Assembly (NCBI GenBank): GCA_032073245.1
Contig: DAMANX010000006.1
Location: forward strand, 123,020-187,019
DNA from: QVMG01 sp032073245
GTDB lineage: Bacteria; Bacteroidota; Bacteroidia; Bacteroidales; Tannerellaceae
DNA length: 64,000 bases
Reading direction: 5' to 3'
The first letter of the stretch is position 1. Each line of letters opens with the position of its first letter. Shown here piece by piece: positions 42,965 through 51,649 of this stretch. The position numbers and the translations under genes were made by a program. The notes beneath the pieces were generated by a model. The model did not search any database. It was not told where the DNA came from and worked only from the letters and a program-made list of their open reading frames with translations.

Positions 42965-44137
42965 ATGTTAGACTTTAATAATACCGAGATCGCCTTTTCC
43001 TCAAAGTCAAAGGGAGAATTACGCAATGCGTACATGTTATATACTGTGATGAAGTACCCATGGATTGTGAAATTCGGGAAGTGGGCTTCTAATATTGCTA
43101 TTAAAATACATTTTCCACTTGCATGGATTGTAAAACCTACTCTGTATAAACAATTTGTTGGGGGCGAAACACTTAAAGATTGTAAAAGGATCGTAGATCA
43201 TCTAAGTAAAACGAATGTAAAATCCACTATGGATTTTTCAGCGGAAGGTGAACAAACACCGGAAGGCATATTGGCGACTTTTGAAGAAACACTTTCCTCT
43301 ATTGATAATGCTAAGGGAAATCCGTATATAGCTTATGCCGTATTTAAGCCGTCTACAATCACACGAGATGCAGTTTTGGCTAAGGCATCAGAGAAACGGG
43401 AGGAAATGTCAATAGAAGAAATTCAGGAATACCGCGAATTTAAAGAGCGTTTTATGGCACTTTGTCGCCGAGCTTATAACAATGATGTGCGTATTCTTGT
43501 GGATGCAGAAGATTATTGTTTTCAGGATGCCATCGATCAACTGACAGATGAAGCGATGCGTGAATTTAATAAGGATCGCCCGATAGTATTTGCAACACTA
43601 CAAATGTATCGCCATGATCGTTTACCTTATCTGCAACGTATATTGGATGATTCTATAGAGAAAGGATATTATCCGGGAATCAAGTTTGTTCGTGGAGCTT
43701 ATATGGAAGAAGAGCGTAAAAGGGCTTCAGAAATGGGATATCCAGATCCAATTTGTGTAAACAAACAAGCAACTGATGATAACTTCGATGCGGGAGTAGC
43801 ATTCGTAATGGATCATATCGACCGTATGGAATTATTTATGGGAACACATAATGAAACCAGCAACTATAAACTGGCAAAAATAATAGATGAAAAAGGACTG
43901 AAACGGGATAATCCGCGTATCTTCTTTTCTCAGTTGTTAGGAATGAGCGATAATATTTCTTACAATCTTGCAAATGCCGGTTATAATGTAACAAAATATG
44001 TGCCTTATGCCCCGGTTCGTGATGTATTACCTTATCTTATTCGTAGAGCAGAAGAAAATACTTCAGTCGCAGGTCAAACAGGGCGTGAGTTACGGATGTT
44101 ACAGATAGAGATGGATCGTAGGAAAAAGGTGAAATAA
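42965..44137 (+). CDS. Proline dehydrogenase (monofunctional)
   Basis: The 390-residue FAD enzyme oxidises proline to pyrroline-5-carboxylate, giving electrons to the membrane quinone pool. The barrel shows VKSTMDFSAEGE, VDAEDYCFQDAID, KFVRGAYMEEER and the family signature YLIRRAEENTSVAG near the C-terminus. It is separate from PruA, not fused as in PutA of enterics. Together with PruA it converts proline to glutamate, while proBA 5 kb away makes the reverse conversion. Confidence 0.94.
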   Translation: MLDFNNTEIAFSSKSKGELRNAYMLYTVMKYPWIVKFGKWASNIAIKIHFPLAWIVKPTLYKQFVGGETLKDCKRIVDHLSKTNVKSTMDFSAEGEQTPEGILATFEETLSSIDNAKGNPYIAYAVFKPSTITRDAVLAKASEKREEMSIEEIQEYREFKERFMALCRRAYNNDVRILVDAEDYCFQDAIDQLTDEAMREFNKDRPIVFATLQMYRHDRLPYLQRILDDSIEKGYYPGIKFVRGAYMEEERKRASEMGYPDPICVNKQATDDNFDAGVAFVMDHIDRMELFMGTHNETSNYKLAKIIDEKGLKRDNPRIFFSQLLGMSDNISYNLANAGYNVTKYVPYAPVRDVLPYLIRRAEENTSVAGQTGRELRMLQIEMDRRKKVK

Positions 44138-44150
44138 TTAATTTTTAAAG

Positions 44151-44194
44151 AAATCATAGAGGGGCTGTCATATACGACGGCCCCTCTATGATTT
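44151..44194. terminator. Bidirectional terminator between proline dehydrogenase and creD
   Basis: AAATCATAGAGGGGC pairs perfectly with GCCCCTCTATGATTT, between convergent genes. Confidence 0.9.
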
Positions 44195-45531
44195 TATAAA
44201 CTTTCTTTTTCAGATATTTCCTCTTGCCGGTACCAGCTGATTTTACGTGAGAAGTACATGATAACAGCAAGAATAATGAATAATCCAATGCTACCTATTA
44301 AGAGAGCTACATCTTCGAGTTGCAATACTACATACAGGAATATATATAGTAAACACAGAGTAAATGTCAATATCGCTGTTTGCTTCCAGCTTTTGAAAAT
44401 ACTTTTTGTATAGAGAGTTATCAAACCAATAGTTGCTACACTGGCAACACAATAGGCCCATGCAAAGGAAATCTGCTCTGAAAGCGATAATAGTAAACTA
44501 TAAAATAGAATCAAGGCAATTCCAACCAATAAATATTGAATGGGGTGAATTCTCTTACGGGTCAGAATTTCAACAAAGAAGAATATAACAAACGTAAGCC
44601 CGATAAACATAATAGCATATTTTGCTGAGCGCATATTTTGTTGATAATGGTCGACAGTATTTACAAGATTAACACCGAAAGAGGTATCGGCAAACGCTTC
44701 AACTTTACTATCTACCCAACTCTCGGGAATGCTGCGATTGAAGCGGAGAACACTCCAATTAGCATCAAATCCATCTTCATTTATTGTATGATCCGGACTG
44801 AAATTACCTATATAGCCGGGATCTTTCCATGCACCTGAAATATGAACTTTGGTTGTTTTGCCGATAGGTATGAAATTTATACTACTGCTACCATTTAGAT
44901 TTATAGTGCAATTAAAAGTCAATGTTTCCTCTGAATTTAATGCTTCGGCATCATCCAGATTGACAATCAGTTCTTTTCCAATAAACCAATCATTGCTGCT
45001 ACCGGCGGCAGCTGTATAGGCTTTCCCGTTTAATACAAAATCCAGATTATTTGTGACTCCCCTCAGGTCGGAGATGCCTACCCGAATATATGCTTTATCC
45101 CAATGGATAGTGCTATTCGGTAAATTTTTTCTGTGGATAGCATCAAATTGACCATTCATTACTATATCACTTTTGTATAGAATTGTTTTATAGATACCAT
45201 AATGCTTTTCTTCCGGATAAAGTTTTGTGTCAATATTTAAGGTTTCCGGAGTAATGTTAAGTACATGATCTTCATACACTATTTTCTCATTTGTATTCAT
45301 ATAGGAAGTTGTATATGGTATGGATAGGATAGGCGCGCAAAGTATCTGAGCCTGGCTCCATTTGTCATTGATCTTTTCAATTGTTTCTTTACTACGATCT
45401 TTACGTTCCCATATTAGATTCTGGATCATAATACTTGGTATCAATAAGGCAAGTGTTAACACGCCTATGATAAGTGCTTTAAGTGTGATTGACTGTGCCA
45501 ACTTTTCGTTTTTCTTTTCTTTTGTTTCCAT
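44194..45531 (-). CDS. creD: CreD-family inner-membrane protein
   Basis: The 445-residue protein has one N-terminal membrane helix (residues ~17-35), a large periplasmic region (~40-300) with SIPYTTSYMN and SNDWFIGKELIVNLDD, and about five C-terminal helices (from ~305) with THYLLVG-like IQYLLVGIALILFYSLLLSLSEQI. This matches CreD, an envelope protein controlled by CreBC in enterics and linked to envelope stress and beta-lactam response. Here a winged-helix regulator sits immediately upstream instead, and an ACTTTG-N5-CAAAGT site precedes the gene. Confidence 0.93.
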   Translation of the reverse strand: METKEKKNEKLAQSITLKALIIGVLTLALLIPSIMIQNLIWERKDRSKETIEKINDKWSQAQILCAPILSIPYTTSYMNTNEKIVYEDHVLNITPETLNIDTKLYPEEKHYGIYKTILYKSDIVMNGQFDAIHRKNLPNSTIHWDKAYIRVGISDLRGVTNNLDFVLNGKAYTAAAGSSNDWFIGKELIVNLDDAEALNSEETLTFNCTINLNGSSSINFIPIGKTTKVHISGAWKDPGYIGNFSPDHTINEDGFDANWSVLRFNRSIPESWVDSKVEAFADTSFGVNLVNTVDHYQQNMRSAKYAIMFIGLTFVIFFFVEILTRKRIHPIQYLLVGIALILFYSLLLSLSEQISFAWAYCVASVATIGLITLYTKSIFKSWKQTAILTFTLCLLYIFLYVVLQLEDVALLIGSIGLFIILAVIMYFSRKISWYRQEEISEKESL

Positions 45532-45561
45532 GTTTGTATATATTAATAATGATTTGAAAGT

Positions 45562-45578
45562 ACTTTGTGTTTCAAAGT
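45562..45578. promoter_or_regulatory. ACTTTG-N5-CAAAGT operator upstream of creD
   Basis: The palindrome ACTTTGTGTTTCAAAGT lies 31 bp before the creD start; a second copy is at 46512. Confidence 0.7.
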
Positions 45579-45598
45579 TTATAGGTAAAAAAAATATA

Positions 45599-45889
45599 TT
45601 ATTTTAGTAAGTCCTCTAATGCATTGAGGTGTTCTTTAAAGCAAATACGGCCTATTTCCGTAATATGATATTGTGTATTGGGCTTACGCCCGATAAACTG
45701 TTTAGTAGATTGAATATATCCAACCGTTTCAAGAGCCTTTAAGTGACTGGCCAGATTACCATCGGTCAATTCCATCAGCTGCTTCATTGTATTGAAATCT
45801 GCCGATTCGTTGACCGAGAGAATAGACATGATGCCTAACCGGATCCGACTCTCGAATGTTTTATTCAGTTTAGATATGATATTCTTCAT
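45599..45889 (-). CDS. Winged-helix transcriptional regulator
   Basis: This 96-residue, single-domain DNA-binding protein has RLGIMSILSVNESADFNTMKQLMELTDGNLASHLKALE (helix-turn-helix) followed by a wing with GRKPNTQYHITEIG. It belongs to the small MarR/ArsR-like group (HTH_34) and has no sensory domain. Its start overlaps the stop of the membrane protein gene upstream by four bases (ATGA). It is the obvious candidate to bind the two ACTTTG-N5-CAAAGT sites around this locus. Confidence 0.92.
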   Translation of the reverse strand: MKNIISKLNKTFESRIRLGIMSILSVNESADFNTMKQLMELTDGNLASHLKALETVGYIQSTKQFIGRKPNTQYHITEIGRICFKEHLNALEDLLK

Positions 45890-46494
45890 TCCTTCTTCAA
45901 ATCGTATTTCTTATACATAATAAAACCATAAAGAATATGGCACACCCCAAATCCAATTGTCCAGAATATAAGACCATAGCTTTGGAAGATAGCAGCAATT
46001 AATCCCAAAATAATTTCAGTCAATCCCAGATAATGTACTTCTGTGAATGTAAATTTGGATGCATTAACCAATGCCAAACCATAGAATATCAAAGTCCCGG
46101 CAATTACCATGCGGATATCGCCTTTCATTAGAAAAATCAGACAAAATATTCCGCCGGTTATCAACGGGATGGCCAGATTATAAGCTGTACGTAACATCAC
46201 TTTATTCATAAATGGCTGATTACTTTTCTTTGCTTTACGCCACGAAAAGAACAGACCACAACCAATAGATAAGAAAAGCACAATCAAAGCATCAGCCAGC
46301 AGAATCATTAACTCCTGAATACGGTTATAATCTGTAAGAGAAGGATCCCTTAACAAATAAAAGTAGGCAAAAGCAGCTCCTGCTATAGCAAATAAACCGG
46401 CTAAAATGCCAGATAAGCCGCTTAAGGAAATGAATTTGGATGATTTTTCCATCATCTCCCGAATGGCTTTAATATCTTCAATCTGATTATTCAT
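45886..46494 (-). CDS. Multi-pass membrane protein, function unknown
   Basis: The 202-residue protein has about five or six hydrophobic helices (residues ~22-48, 58-85, 105-122, 128-145, 150-172, 175-192) and a short cytosolic N-terminus (NQIEDIKAIREMMEKSSKFISLSG). It is not a family I can name beyond this. It is translationally coupled to the winged-helix regulator and preceded by the same operator as creD, so it probably belongs to the same envelope response and may modulate the regulator's activity. Confidence 0.8.
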   Translation of the reverse strand: MNNQIEDIKAIREMMEKSSKFISLSGLSGILAGLFAIAGAAFAYFYLLRDPSLTDYNRIQELMILLADALIVLFLSIGCGLFFSWRKAKKSNQPFMNKVMLRTAYNLAIPLITGGIFCLIFLMKGDIRMVIAGTLIFYGLALVNASKFTFTEVHYLGLTEIILGLIAAIFQSYGLIFWTIGFGVCHILYGFIMYKKYDLKKE

Positions 46495-46511
46495 AATGTT
46501 ATTGTAAAAGT

Positions 46512-46553
46512 ACTTTGTGACGCAAAGTTAATCCTCTTTTTTTTATCTCCAAA
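46512..46553 (-). promoter_or_regulatory. Promoter overlapped by an ACTTTG-N5-CAAAGT operator
   Basis: On the minus strand TTTG (46553-46550), 19 bp, then TAACTTTG (46530-46523). The operator ACTTTGTGACGCAAAGT (46512-46528) covers the -7 box, the expected position for a repressor. Confidence 0.8.
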
Positions 46554-47117
46554 TAAAAAAGGTGTTTTATTGTAATATAAGTTTTGAAGATATTATTTTT
46601 ATTAACTCTGCTTTTGTAAGATTTAACTGGTATATTAGATTTATGTAATAGTCTTTCTCGTGTTCAATTTTTATTCGTACAAAAGGTAGGAATGCTTTCT
46701 CCTAAATTGTTTTATCTATAATTTATTATAATAAAACTTTTGTTTTATAAGCATTGAAAAACAAATTATGCAATTGGATTCTTGCTATGATAAAATAGAA
46801 GTTGTTGTTTTTTAACTTTAAAACATTGTGATTTTCAAATAAAATTGATACATTCAACACGTCTTATTGGGTTGATAGACAGTTTGATGACGGAGATTTT
46901 TTATTGATGAACGTTTAATAGAAAACTTAACAAATGTGATTTGCATTTCTAAGTAACTATGATTAATATTTTGGCACATTTAAATGTTTTTGCAGAATAA
47001 AAGATGTACAAAACTACTCCGATTTTTTAATCCACAAAAAAATGTTTCATTGTTTAGTTGCGATAGGGCAATGAAGTTAAAAAAATATCTATCGCAGTAA
47101 TTTAACTTATCTTATTT
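46554..47117. other. AT-rich leader region before the peptide precursor
   Basis: About 560 bp with very low G+C and no gene. I find no clear TAnnTTTG promoter. TTGCGATAG at 47060 and TATCGCA at 47090 form a short inverted pair ~25 bp before the precursor gene. Confidence 0.4.
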
Positions 47118-47384
47118 ATGAAAACACTGGGTAAATTGAAATTAAAAAAAGTGAAATTGTTAGAAGACCATGAGATGAAATTAATTATTGGAGGCAGATA
47201 TGGTGATCCTTGTGGTGGTGCTGGATCTTTCGAATTTGAATGTCAATGGAGCGCACCAACTATTGAGCCACAACAGGCTAGCGTATGTGCTGTAAATGTC
47301 AGTGAAGCAGAAGACCTTTTACGAGCGGAAATAGAAAAACAAATTTCGGGATATGGCGTAATAAGTGTGATTTGTGCTTCCTAA
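47118..47384 (+). CDS. GG-type leader peptide precursor (Bacteroidales natural-product-like)
   Basis: The 88-residue peptide has a basic leader (KLKLKKVKLLEDHEMKLIIGG) ending in a double glycine at residues 25-27 of the chain, just before RYGDPCGG. This is the pattern of Bacteroidales GG-type precursors that are cleaved and exported by peptidase-containing ABC transporters. The core of ~61 residues has four Cys (PCGG, FECQW, SVCAV, VICAS) and ends in Ser. It is followed at once by a strong terminator, then by a propeller lipoprotein and a LanC fragment. No maturase or exporter is intact here, so modification is unproven. Confidence 0.75.
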   Translation: MKTLGKLKLKKVKLLEDHEMKLIIGGRYGDPCGGAGSFEFECQWSAPTIEPQQASVCAVNVSEAEDLLRAEIEKQISGYGVISVICAS

Positions 47385-47419
47385 TAGATTCTCTATGATT
47401 ATTTTCTAATCTTATTCGT

Positions 47420-47459
47420 AACAAGTGGTAAGATTGTAATCAATCTTACCACTTGTTTT
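47420..47459 (+). terminator. Strong terminator after the peptide precursor
   Basis: A perfect 17-bp stem (ACAAGTGGTAAGATTG with its complement) with a TAAT loop and trailing TTTTG. Confidence 0.9.
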
Positions 47460-47592
47460 GCTAGACTATAAAAAATGCTTATATTAATTGTATTGACTGT
47501 TTAAGTAGCTTCAATTAAAATAAATACCATACTGAAATTAGAGATATAACATTTTTTTTTACTGAATATATTATGATATTAAATATAGTTGT

Positions 47593-48762
47593 ATGTTAAG
47601 AGTATATTTTGTTGATTATTTATTGTTTATATGCATTTTTTATCTCTTATGTTCATGTCAAGATACAAAAATAGAAAATAGTATTAAACAATATGGTATA
47701 GAGAATTCTTATGGAAATAAAATTCCTATTCAATTGGATTGTATATCCGATAGTGTTAAAATTGTAAAATTAGAAACAACTGAAAAGTGTTTTATTAGTA
47801 ATATTAATAAGATTTATAAAAATAATAATTTGATATATATAATACATGATAATAAATGTTCTGTTTTTAATATTGAGGGTAAATATTTAATGGATATAGG
47901 TCGATTGGGAAATGGTCCTGGAGAATATATATATATAAATAAATTATGTTTTGTGAATAATGATGTATGGATATATGATTCGAGAAAAATGTGTTTTTAT
48001 ATATATAATTGTAATGGATTTTATAAGAATAATATAAAACTATATGAGTATTTTGAATCATTAAAACAAATAACTGAAAATGTGGTTGCTGGACTTATTT
48101 CTAATGATACTGGAGATGCCATAAATAGAATTAAATTTTTTGATTCAGAAGGAAGTGTTATTGATTCTATTTTGAATACAAAACTTTTTTTTAATTTAAA
48201 TTTTGCTAAATCATCTACACTTGATGGTTCCTTCTATAAATATAATGAGGAAATATTGTTTAAAGAAGGATATAATGATACAGTTTTTAAAGTTCTTGCA
48301 AATAATCAGCTTCAAGCTAATTGTATTATTAATGCAGGAAAATATAAATTTACGATTGAAGATAAGTTTCTAAATAAAGATTTGAAACCAAGAAAAGGAA
48401 GAATGAATCTTGTGATTTTTGAAAATAATAAATATATGATTTTAAGAAGTCATCCTATGATGCCTAACGAGTATATTATTATAAATAAGAAAAAAAATGT
48501 GGCAAATCTTACTAGTTTTTATTATAGTGATGATTTAGCGGATAATTTTATAAAACAGGAAGAATATGCCAATATAAAAGTGGGTTCACAAGAAGGTGTC
48601 AAAATAAGAATTTCTGATGGTTCCCCAACTTTTATAATACATAACGTTTCAGAAGATGGGAATGTATTAATAGGAACAGAAACAACTGTTGTTGGTAATT
48701 ATGATGATAACCCTACTGTTGTGTTATTATATATGAATGATTTATTTGAAACAGAAATTTAA
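47593..48762 (+). CDS. Six-bladed beta-propeller lipoprotein
   Basis: This 389-residue protein has a hydrophobic signal segment ending in a lipobox (YLLCSC, Cys near residue 22). The family opening VKIVKLETTEKCFISNI and the blade motif GKYLMDIGRLGNGPGEY are clear. Such Bacteroidales proteins are surface or periplasmic lipoproteins of unknown function, often encoded beside GG-type peptides. Codon use is extremely A/T-rich compared with genes on either side. It is intact, unlike the remnant at 5170. Confidence 0.88.
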   Translation: MLRVYFVDYLLFICIFYLLCSCQDTKIENSIKQYGIENSYGNKIPIQLDCISDSVKIVKLETTEKCFISNINKIYKNNNLIYIIHDNKCSVFNIEGKYLMDIGRLGNGPGEYIYINKLCFVNNDVWIYDSRKMCFYIYNCNGFYKNNIKLYEYFESLKQITENVVAGLISNDTGDAINRIKFFDSEGSVIDSILNTKLFFNLNFAKSSTLDGSFYKYNEEILFKEGYNDTVFKVLANNQLQANCIINAGKYKFTIEDKFLNKDLKPRKGRMNLVIFENNKYMILRSHPMMPNEYIIINKKKNVANLTSFYYSDDLADNFIKQEEYANIKVGSQEGVKIRISDGSPTFIIHNVSEDGNVLIGTETTVVGNYDDNPTVVLLYMNDLFETEI

Positions 48763-48930
48763 TATTATAATAATAATGCTAATTGCATTTTGTAATATTG
48801 TTAAATAAATATTTACATAATTAAAAAAAGCTATTTTATCAACATCATTAGAATTAGAGTTTATTTTATGAAACCAAAGCATCTTAACTTATAAGTTCAT
48901 TTATTTTAAACGATATAACCTATCCTAAAC

Positions 48931-49416
48931 ATGAAAAAAAAAGATGAAATATTACTTCGTATTTCCCAATTTTTAATGCTTCAGAGTAGTTTCAGTAACA
49001 ACTTAGGATTACTTAACGGAAAAATGGGTATTGTTTTGTTTTTCTATCATTATGCTAAATACTCTGGTAAGAAAATTTATAGTGACTTTGCAGGTGAATT
49101 GATAAATGAAATATATCAGGAGATTCATTATGATTTCCCTATTAATTTTCAAGATGGATTATGCGGTATTGCATGGGGAATCGAATACATAATTCAGAAT
49201 CGATTTGTAGATATAGAACCAAGCAACATATTAGAGGATATTGACATAAAGATTATGGAATGGGATATAAGAAAAATATACGATTATTCTCTAGAAACAG
49301 GTGTTTTAGGAGTAGCATATTATGCTATTAGCCGGAATGCAGGACGAAAAATACAAAATAATAAAGGGATTCAATTGTATAGAAGACCAATATTTGATGA
49401 GTTCTTGTCTACATAG
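48931..49416 (+). CDS. LanC-like protein, N-terminal fragment (probable pseudogene)
   Basis: The 161-codon frame starts as a LanC-like cyclase: GLLNGKMGIVLFFYHYAKY, FQDGLCGIAWGIEYI and LETGVLGVAYYAIS show the paired-glycine pattern of the alpha/alpha barrel. LanC enzymes are about 400 residues and carry zinc ligands in the C-terminal half, which is missing here, so the product cannot be an active cyclase. From about codon 135 the sequence no longer looks like LanC. A different frame over the same bases encodes the end of a GT11 glycosyltransferase, so the two genes are fused by a deletion. Confidence 0.75.
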   Translation: MKKKDEILLRISQFLMLQSSFSNNLGLLNGKMGIVLFFYHYAKYSGKKIYSDFAGELINEIYQEIHYDFPINFQDGLCGIAWGIEYIIQNRFVDIEPSNILEDIDIKIMEWDIRKIYDYSLETGVLGVAYYAISRNAGRKIQNNKGIQLYRRPIFDEFLST

Positions 49417-49572
49417 TATAATAGCAAACAGTACTTTTAGCTGGTGGGGAGCTTGGCTTAATAACAATAATAAAAAATAGTAATTGCTCCTAAAAAATGG
49501 TTTCAAAAAATAAATATTAAGAATAAAACTCTTTGCGAGGATCTATTCCCCCCGAAATGGATATGTCTTTAA
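49355..49572 (+). pseudogene. GT11 (alpha-1,2-fucosyltransferase-like) C-terminal remnant
   Basis: In the frame beginning near 49355 the bases encode EDQYLMSSC followed by HSIIANSTFSWWGAWLN, the diagnostic motif of family 11 glycosyltransferases. A stop at 49478-49480 is bypassed in the next frame, which continues IVIAPKKWF and ends DLFPPKWICL at 49570. So there is at least one frameshift, and the first ~80% of the gene is gone. It overlaps the end of the LanC fragment. Confidence 0.75.
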
Positions 49573-49810
49573 TATAAGTATAGAAAAAATTATATTTAAT
49601 CAGTTTTGAACTATATTTAAAAAATTAGAGTAAGGTATAAGTTATAATCTGATTACCTGTAAGTTTAATTGTTAACACAAAATTTGGGAGAGTCAGTTTG
49701 TGCAAATAAGAAAATTTAAAGTTAATTGCAAGATGCATTTTGAAATTCTTTTTTGATGGCTTTCACTATTAAGTATCAAATGTGCTGATTGTAATCAATA
49801 TTGGTAATAT
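49573..49810. other. AT-rich non-coding stretch
   Basis: I see no gene or clear signal between the GT11 remnant and the fba terminator. Confidence 0.5.
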
Positions 49811-49848
49811 AAAAAATGACTATAACCGAACGAGCAGATTATAGTCAT
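49811..49848 (-). terminator. Terminator of fba
   Basis: ATGACTATAA pairs with TTATAGTCAT; on the minus strand a T-run follows. Confidence 0.85.
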
Positions 49849-49889
49849 TTCATATTATTTAAAAAGCTTAGAAAAGCATTTTCGTTTTC

Positions 49890-50900
49890 TTATGCTTCTT
49901 TGCAACCGCCTTTACCTGCAGAACCAAGAACTTCCTCGATTTTGTGTTTGTAAAGTTTCTTTGCATTTTCGCGAGCTGGGCCTAAATATTTACGTGGATC
50001 AAATTCAGCTGGGTTAGTTGCAAATGTTTCACGAATAGCAGCTGTCATAGCCAAACGGCTATCAGAGTCAATATTGATCTTACATACAGCAGATGCTGCA
50101 GCTTTACGCAATTGTTCTTCAGGAATACCAATTGCATCTTTCAATGCACCACCATATTTGTTAATAGTGGCAACTTCTTCCTGAGGAACTGAAGATGCAC
50201 CATGTAATACGATAGGGAATCCAGGGATTCTTTTTTCGATTTCTTCAAGGATATCGAAACGTAATGGGGGAGGAACGAGATTGCCTTGTGCATCGCGTGT
50301 GCATTGCTCAGGTGTAAATTTGTTGGCACCGTGAGAAGTACCGATAGAGATTGCCAATGAATCACAACCTGTTTTAGTTACAAAATCAACTACATCATCC
50401 GGTTCAGTATATGTGTGGTGATCAGAGCTTACTTCGTCTTCAACGCCAGCTAAAACACCTAATTCACCTTCTACAGATACATCATATTTATGTGCGTATT
50501 CAACAACTTTCTTAGTTAATGCAACGTTTTCATCATAAGAAAGATGAGAACCGTCGATCATAACTGAAGAGAAACCTGTGTCGATACAGCTTTTACAAAG
50601 TTCAAAAGTATCACCATGGTCTAAGTGAAGACAAATCTGAGGATTAGGGCAGCCTAATTCTTTAGCGTAAGCTACCGCACCTTCTGCAAGATAACGAAGA
50701 AGAGTTTGGTTTGCATATTTACGTGCACCACTTGATACTTGAAGGATAACCGGAGAGTTTGTTTCTACTGCAGCCTGAACAATCGCTTGCATTTGCTCCA
50801 GATTGTTGAAGTTGAATGCAGGAATAGCATATTTGCCTTCCATAGCCTTTTTGAACATTTCATTCGTGTTTACAAGGCCTAATTCTTTGTAACTTACCAT
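49890..50900 (-). CDS. fba: Class II fructose-bisphosphate aldolase
   Basis: The 336-residue zinc enzyme cleaves or forms fructose-1,6-bisphosphate in glycolysis and gluconeogenesis. Metal-binding and active-site segments are CLHLDHGDTFELC, SVMIDGSHLSYDEN, VEGELGVLAGVEDEV, IGTSHGANKF and VLHGASSVP. A minus-strand -7 box TATCTTTG (50944-50937) lies ~40 bp upstream. The gene is monocistronic. Confidence 0.96.
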   Translation of the reverse strand: MVSYKELGLVNTNEMFKKAMEGKYAIPAFNFNNLEQMQAIVQAAVETNSPVILQVSSGARKYANQTLLRYLAEGAVAYAKELGCPNPQICLHLDHGDTFELCKSCIDTGFSSVMIDGSHLSYDENVALTKKVVEYAHKYDVSVEGELGVLAGVEDEVSSDHHTYTEPDDVVDFVTKTGCDSLAISIGTSHGANKFTPEQCTRDAQGNLVPPPLRFDILEEIEKRIPGFPIVLHGASSVPQEEVATINKYGGALKDAIGIPEEQLRKAAASAVCKINIDSDSRLAMTAAIRETFATNPAEFDPRKYLGPARENAKKLYKHKIEEVLGSAGKGGCKEA

Positions 50901-51037
50901 TGTTATATCTATTACGTTAATGATTTAAAAACTGTACAAAGATAATAAGATTCACTGTAAAATATGTCTTATAGCATAAAAAATAAAGAACAAAATATCC
51001 CATAAAATTACTCTCTATAAAAAATAAACTATTTTTC

Positions 51038-51068
51038 TTTGTTTGTTCAACTTGAATCCATACCTTTG
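51038..51068 (+). promoter_or_regulatory. Promoter of rpmE2
   Basis: TTTG (51038-51041), 19 bp, then TACCTTTG (51061-51068). The mRNA leader of ~135 nt is long for such a small gene. It contains repeated GTTGAAAGT words. Confidence 0.85.
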
Positions 51069-51208
51069 CATCCCAATTTACCGGTTACCAGACTGTTCAG
51101 TTGAAAGTGTAAAATTGAAAGTTGAAAGTTCGAAAGAGACAATATTGGTTTTGCTAAGCGACTGACAATGAATTGAGAAGAATATAAATTAAAATAGATA
51201 ATAAAGCA

Positions 51209-51463
51209 ATGAAAAAAGGTCTTCATCCTGAAAACTATCGTCCGGTGGCATTCAAAGATATGTCAAACGACGATGTATTTATCACGCGTTCTACAATCAA
51301 CGCAAAAGAATCTATTGAAATTGACGGTGTAACTTATCCGTTGGTTAAGATTGAAATCTCAAATACTTCTCACCCGTTCTATACCGGTAAATCTAAACTG
51401 GTCGATACAGCAGGACGTGTTGATAAGTTTATGAACCGCTACGGAAATCGTAACAAAAAATAA
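51209..51463 (+). CDS. rpmE2: 50S ribosomal protein L31, type B
   Basis: The 84-residue bL31 starts MKKGLHPENYRPVAFKDMS and has ISNTSHPFYTGKSKLVDTAGRVDKF. It lacks the CxxC zinc ribbon of type A, so it is the zinc-independent form. A terminator follows. Confidence 0.95.
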   Translation: MKKGLHPENYRPVAFKDMSNDDVFITRSTINAKESIEIDGVTYPLVKIEISNTSHPFYTGKSKLVDTAGRVDKFMNRYGNRNKK

Positions 51464-51482
51464 TTGATATTTATATATCAGT

Positions 51483-51520
51483 AAAAAGAGGTTATCCTGT
51501 TTTGGATAGCCTCTTTTTGT
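51483..51520 (+). terminator. Terminator of rpmE2
   Basis: AAAAAGAGGTTATCC pairs with GGATAGCCTCTTTTT (one wobble), with trailing T residues. Confidence 0.92.
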
Positions 51521-51649
51521 TTATAATCATGATTCGACAATTGTGAAATAGTCTTATATCTACGAGGAATCATTCTTCGATCTTTTATGGTTTCACTTTT
51601 TTTCTCTATGTTTGTGCGTCATTTTGATCTATAATATTAATAAAATACC

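Noticed and set aside
51069..51208. A riboswitch or ligand-binding leader before rpmE2
   Set aside because: The leader is long, but I can find no stable or recognisable fold, so it stays as a remark under the promoter.
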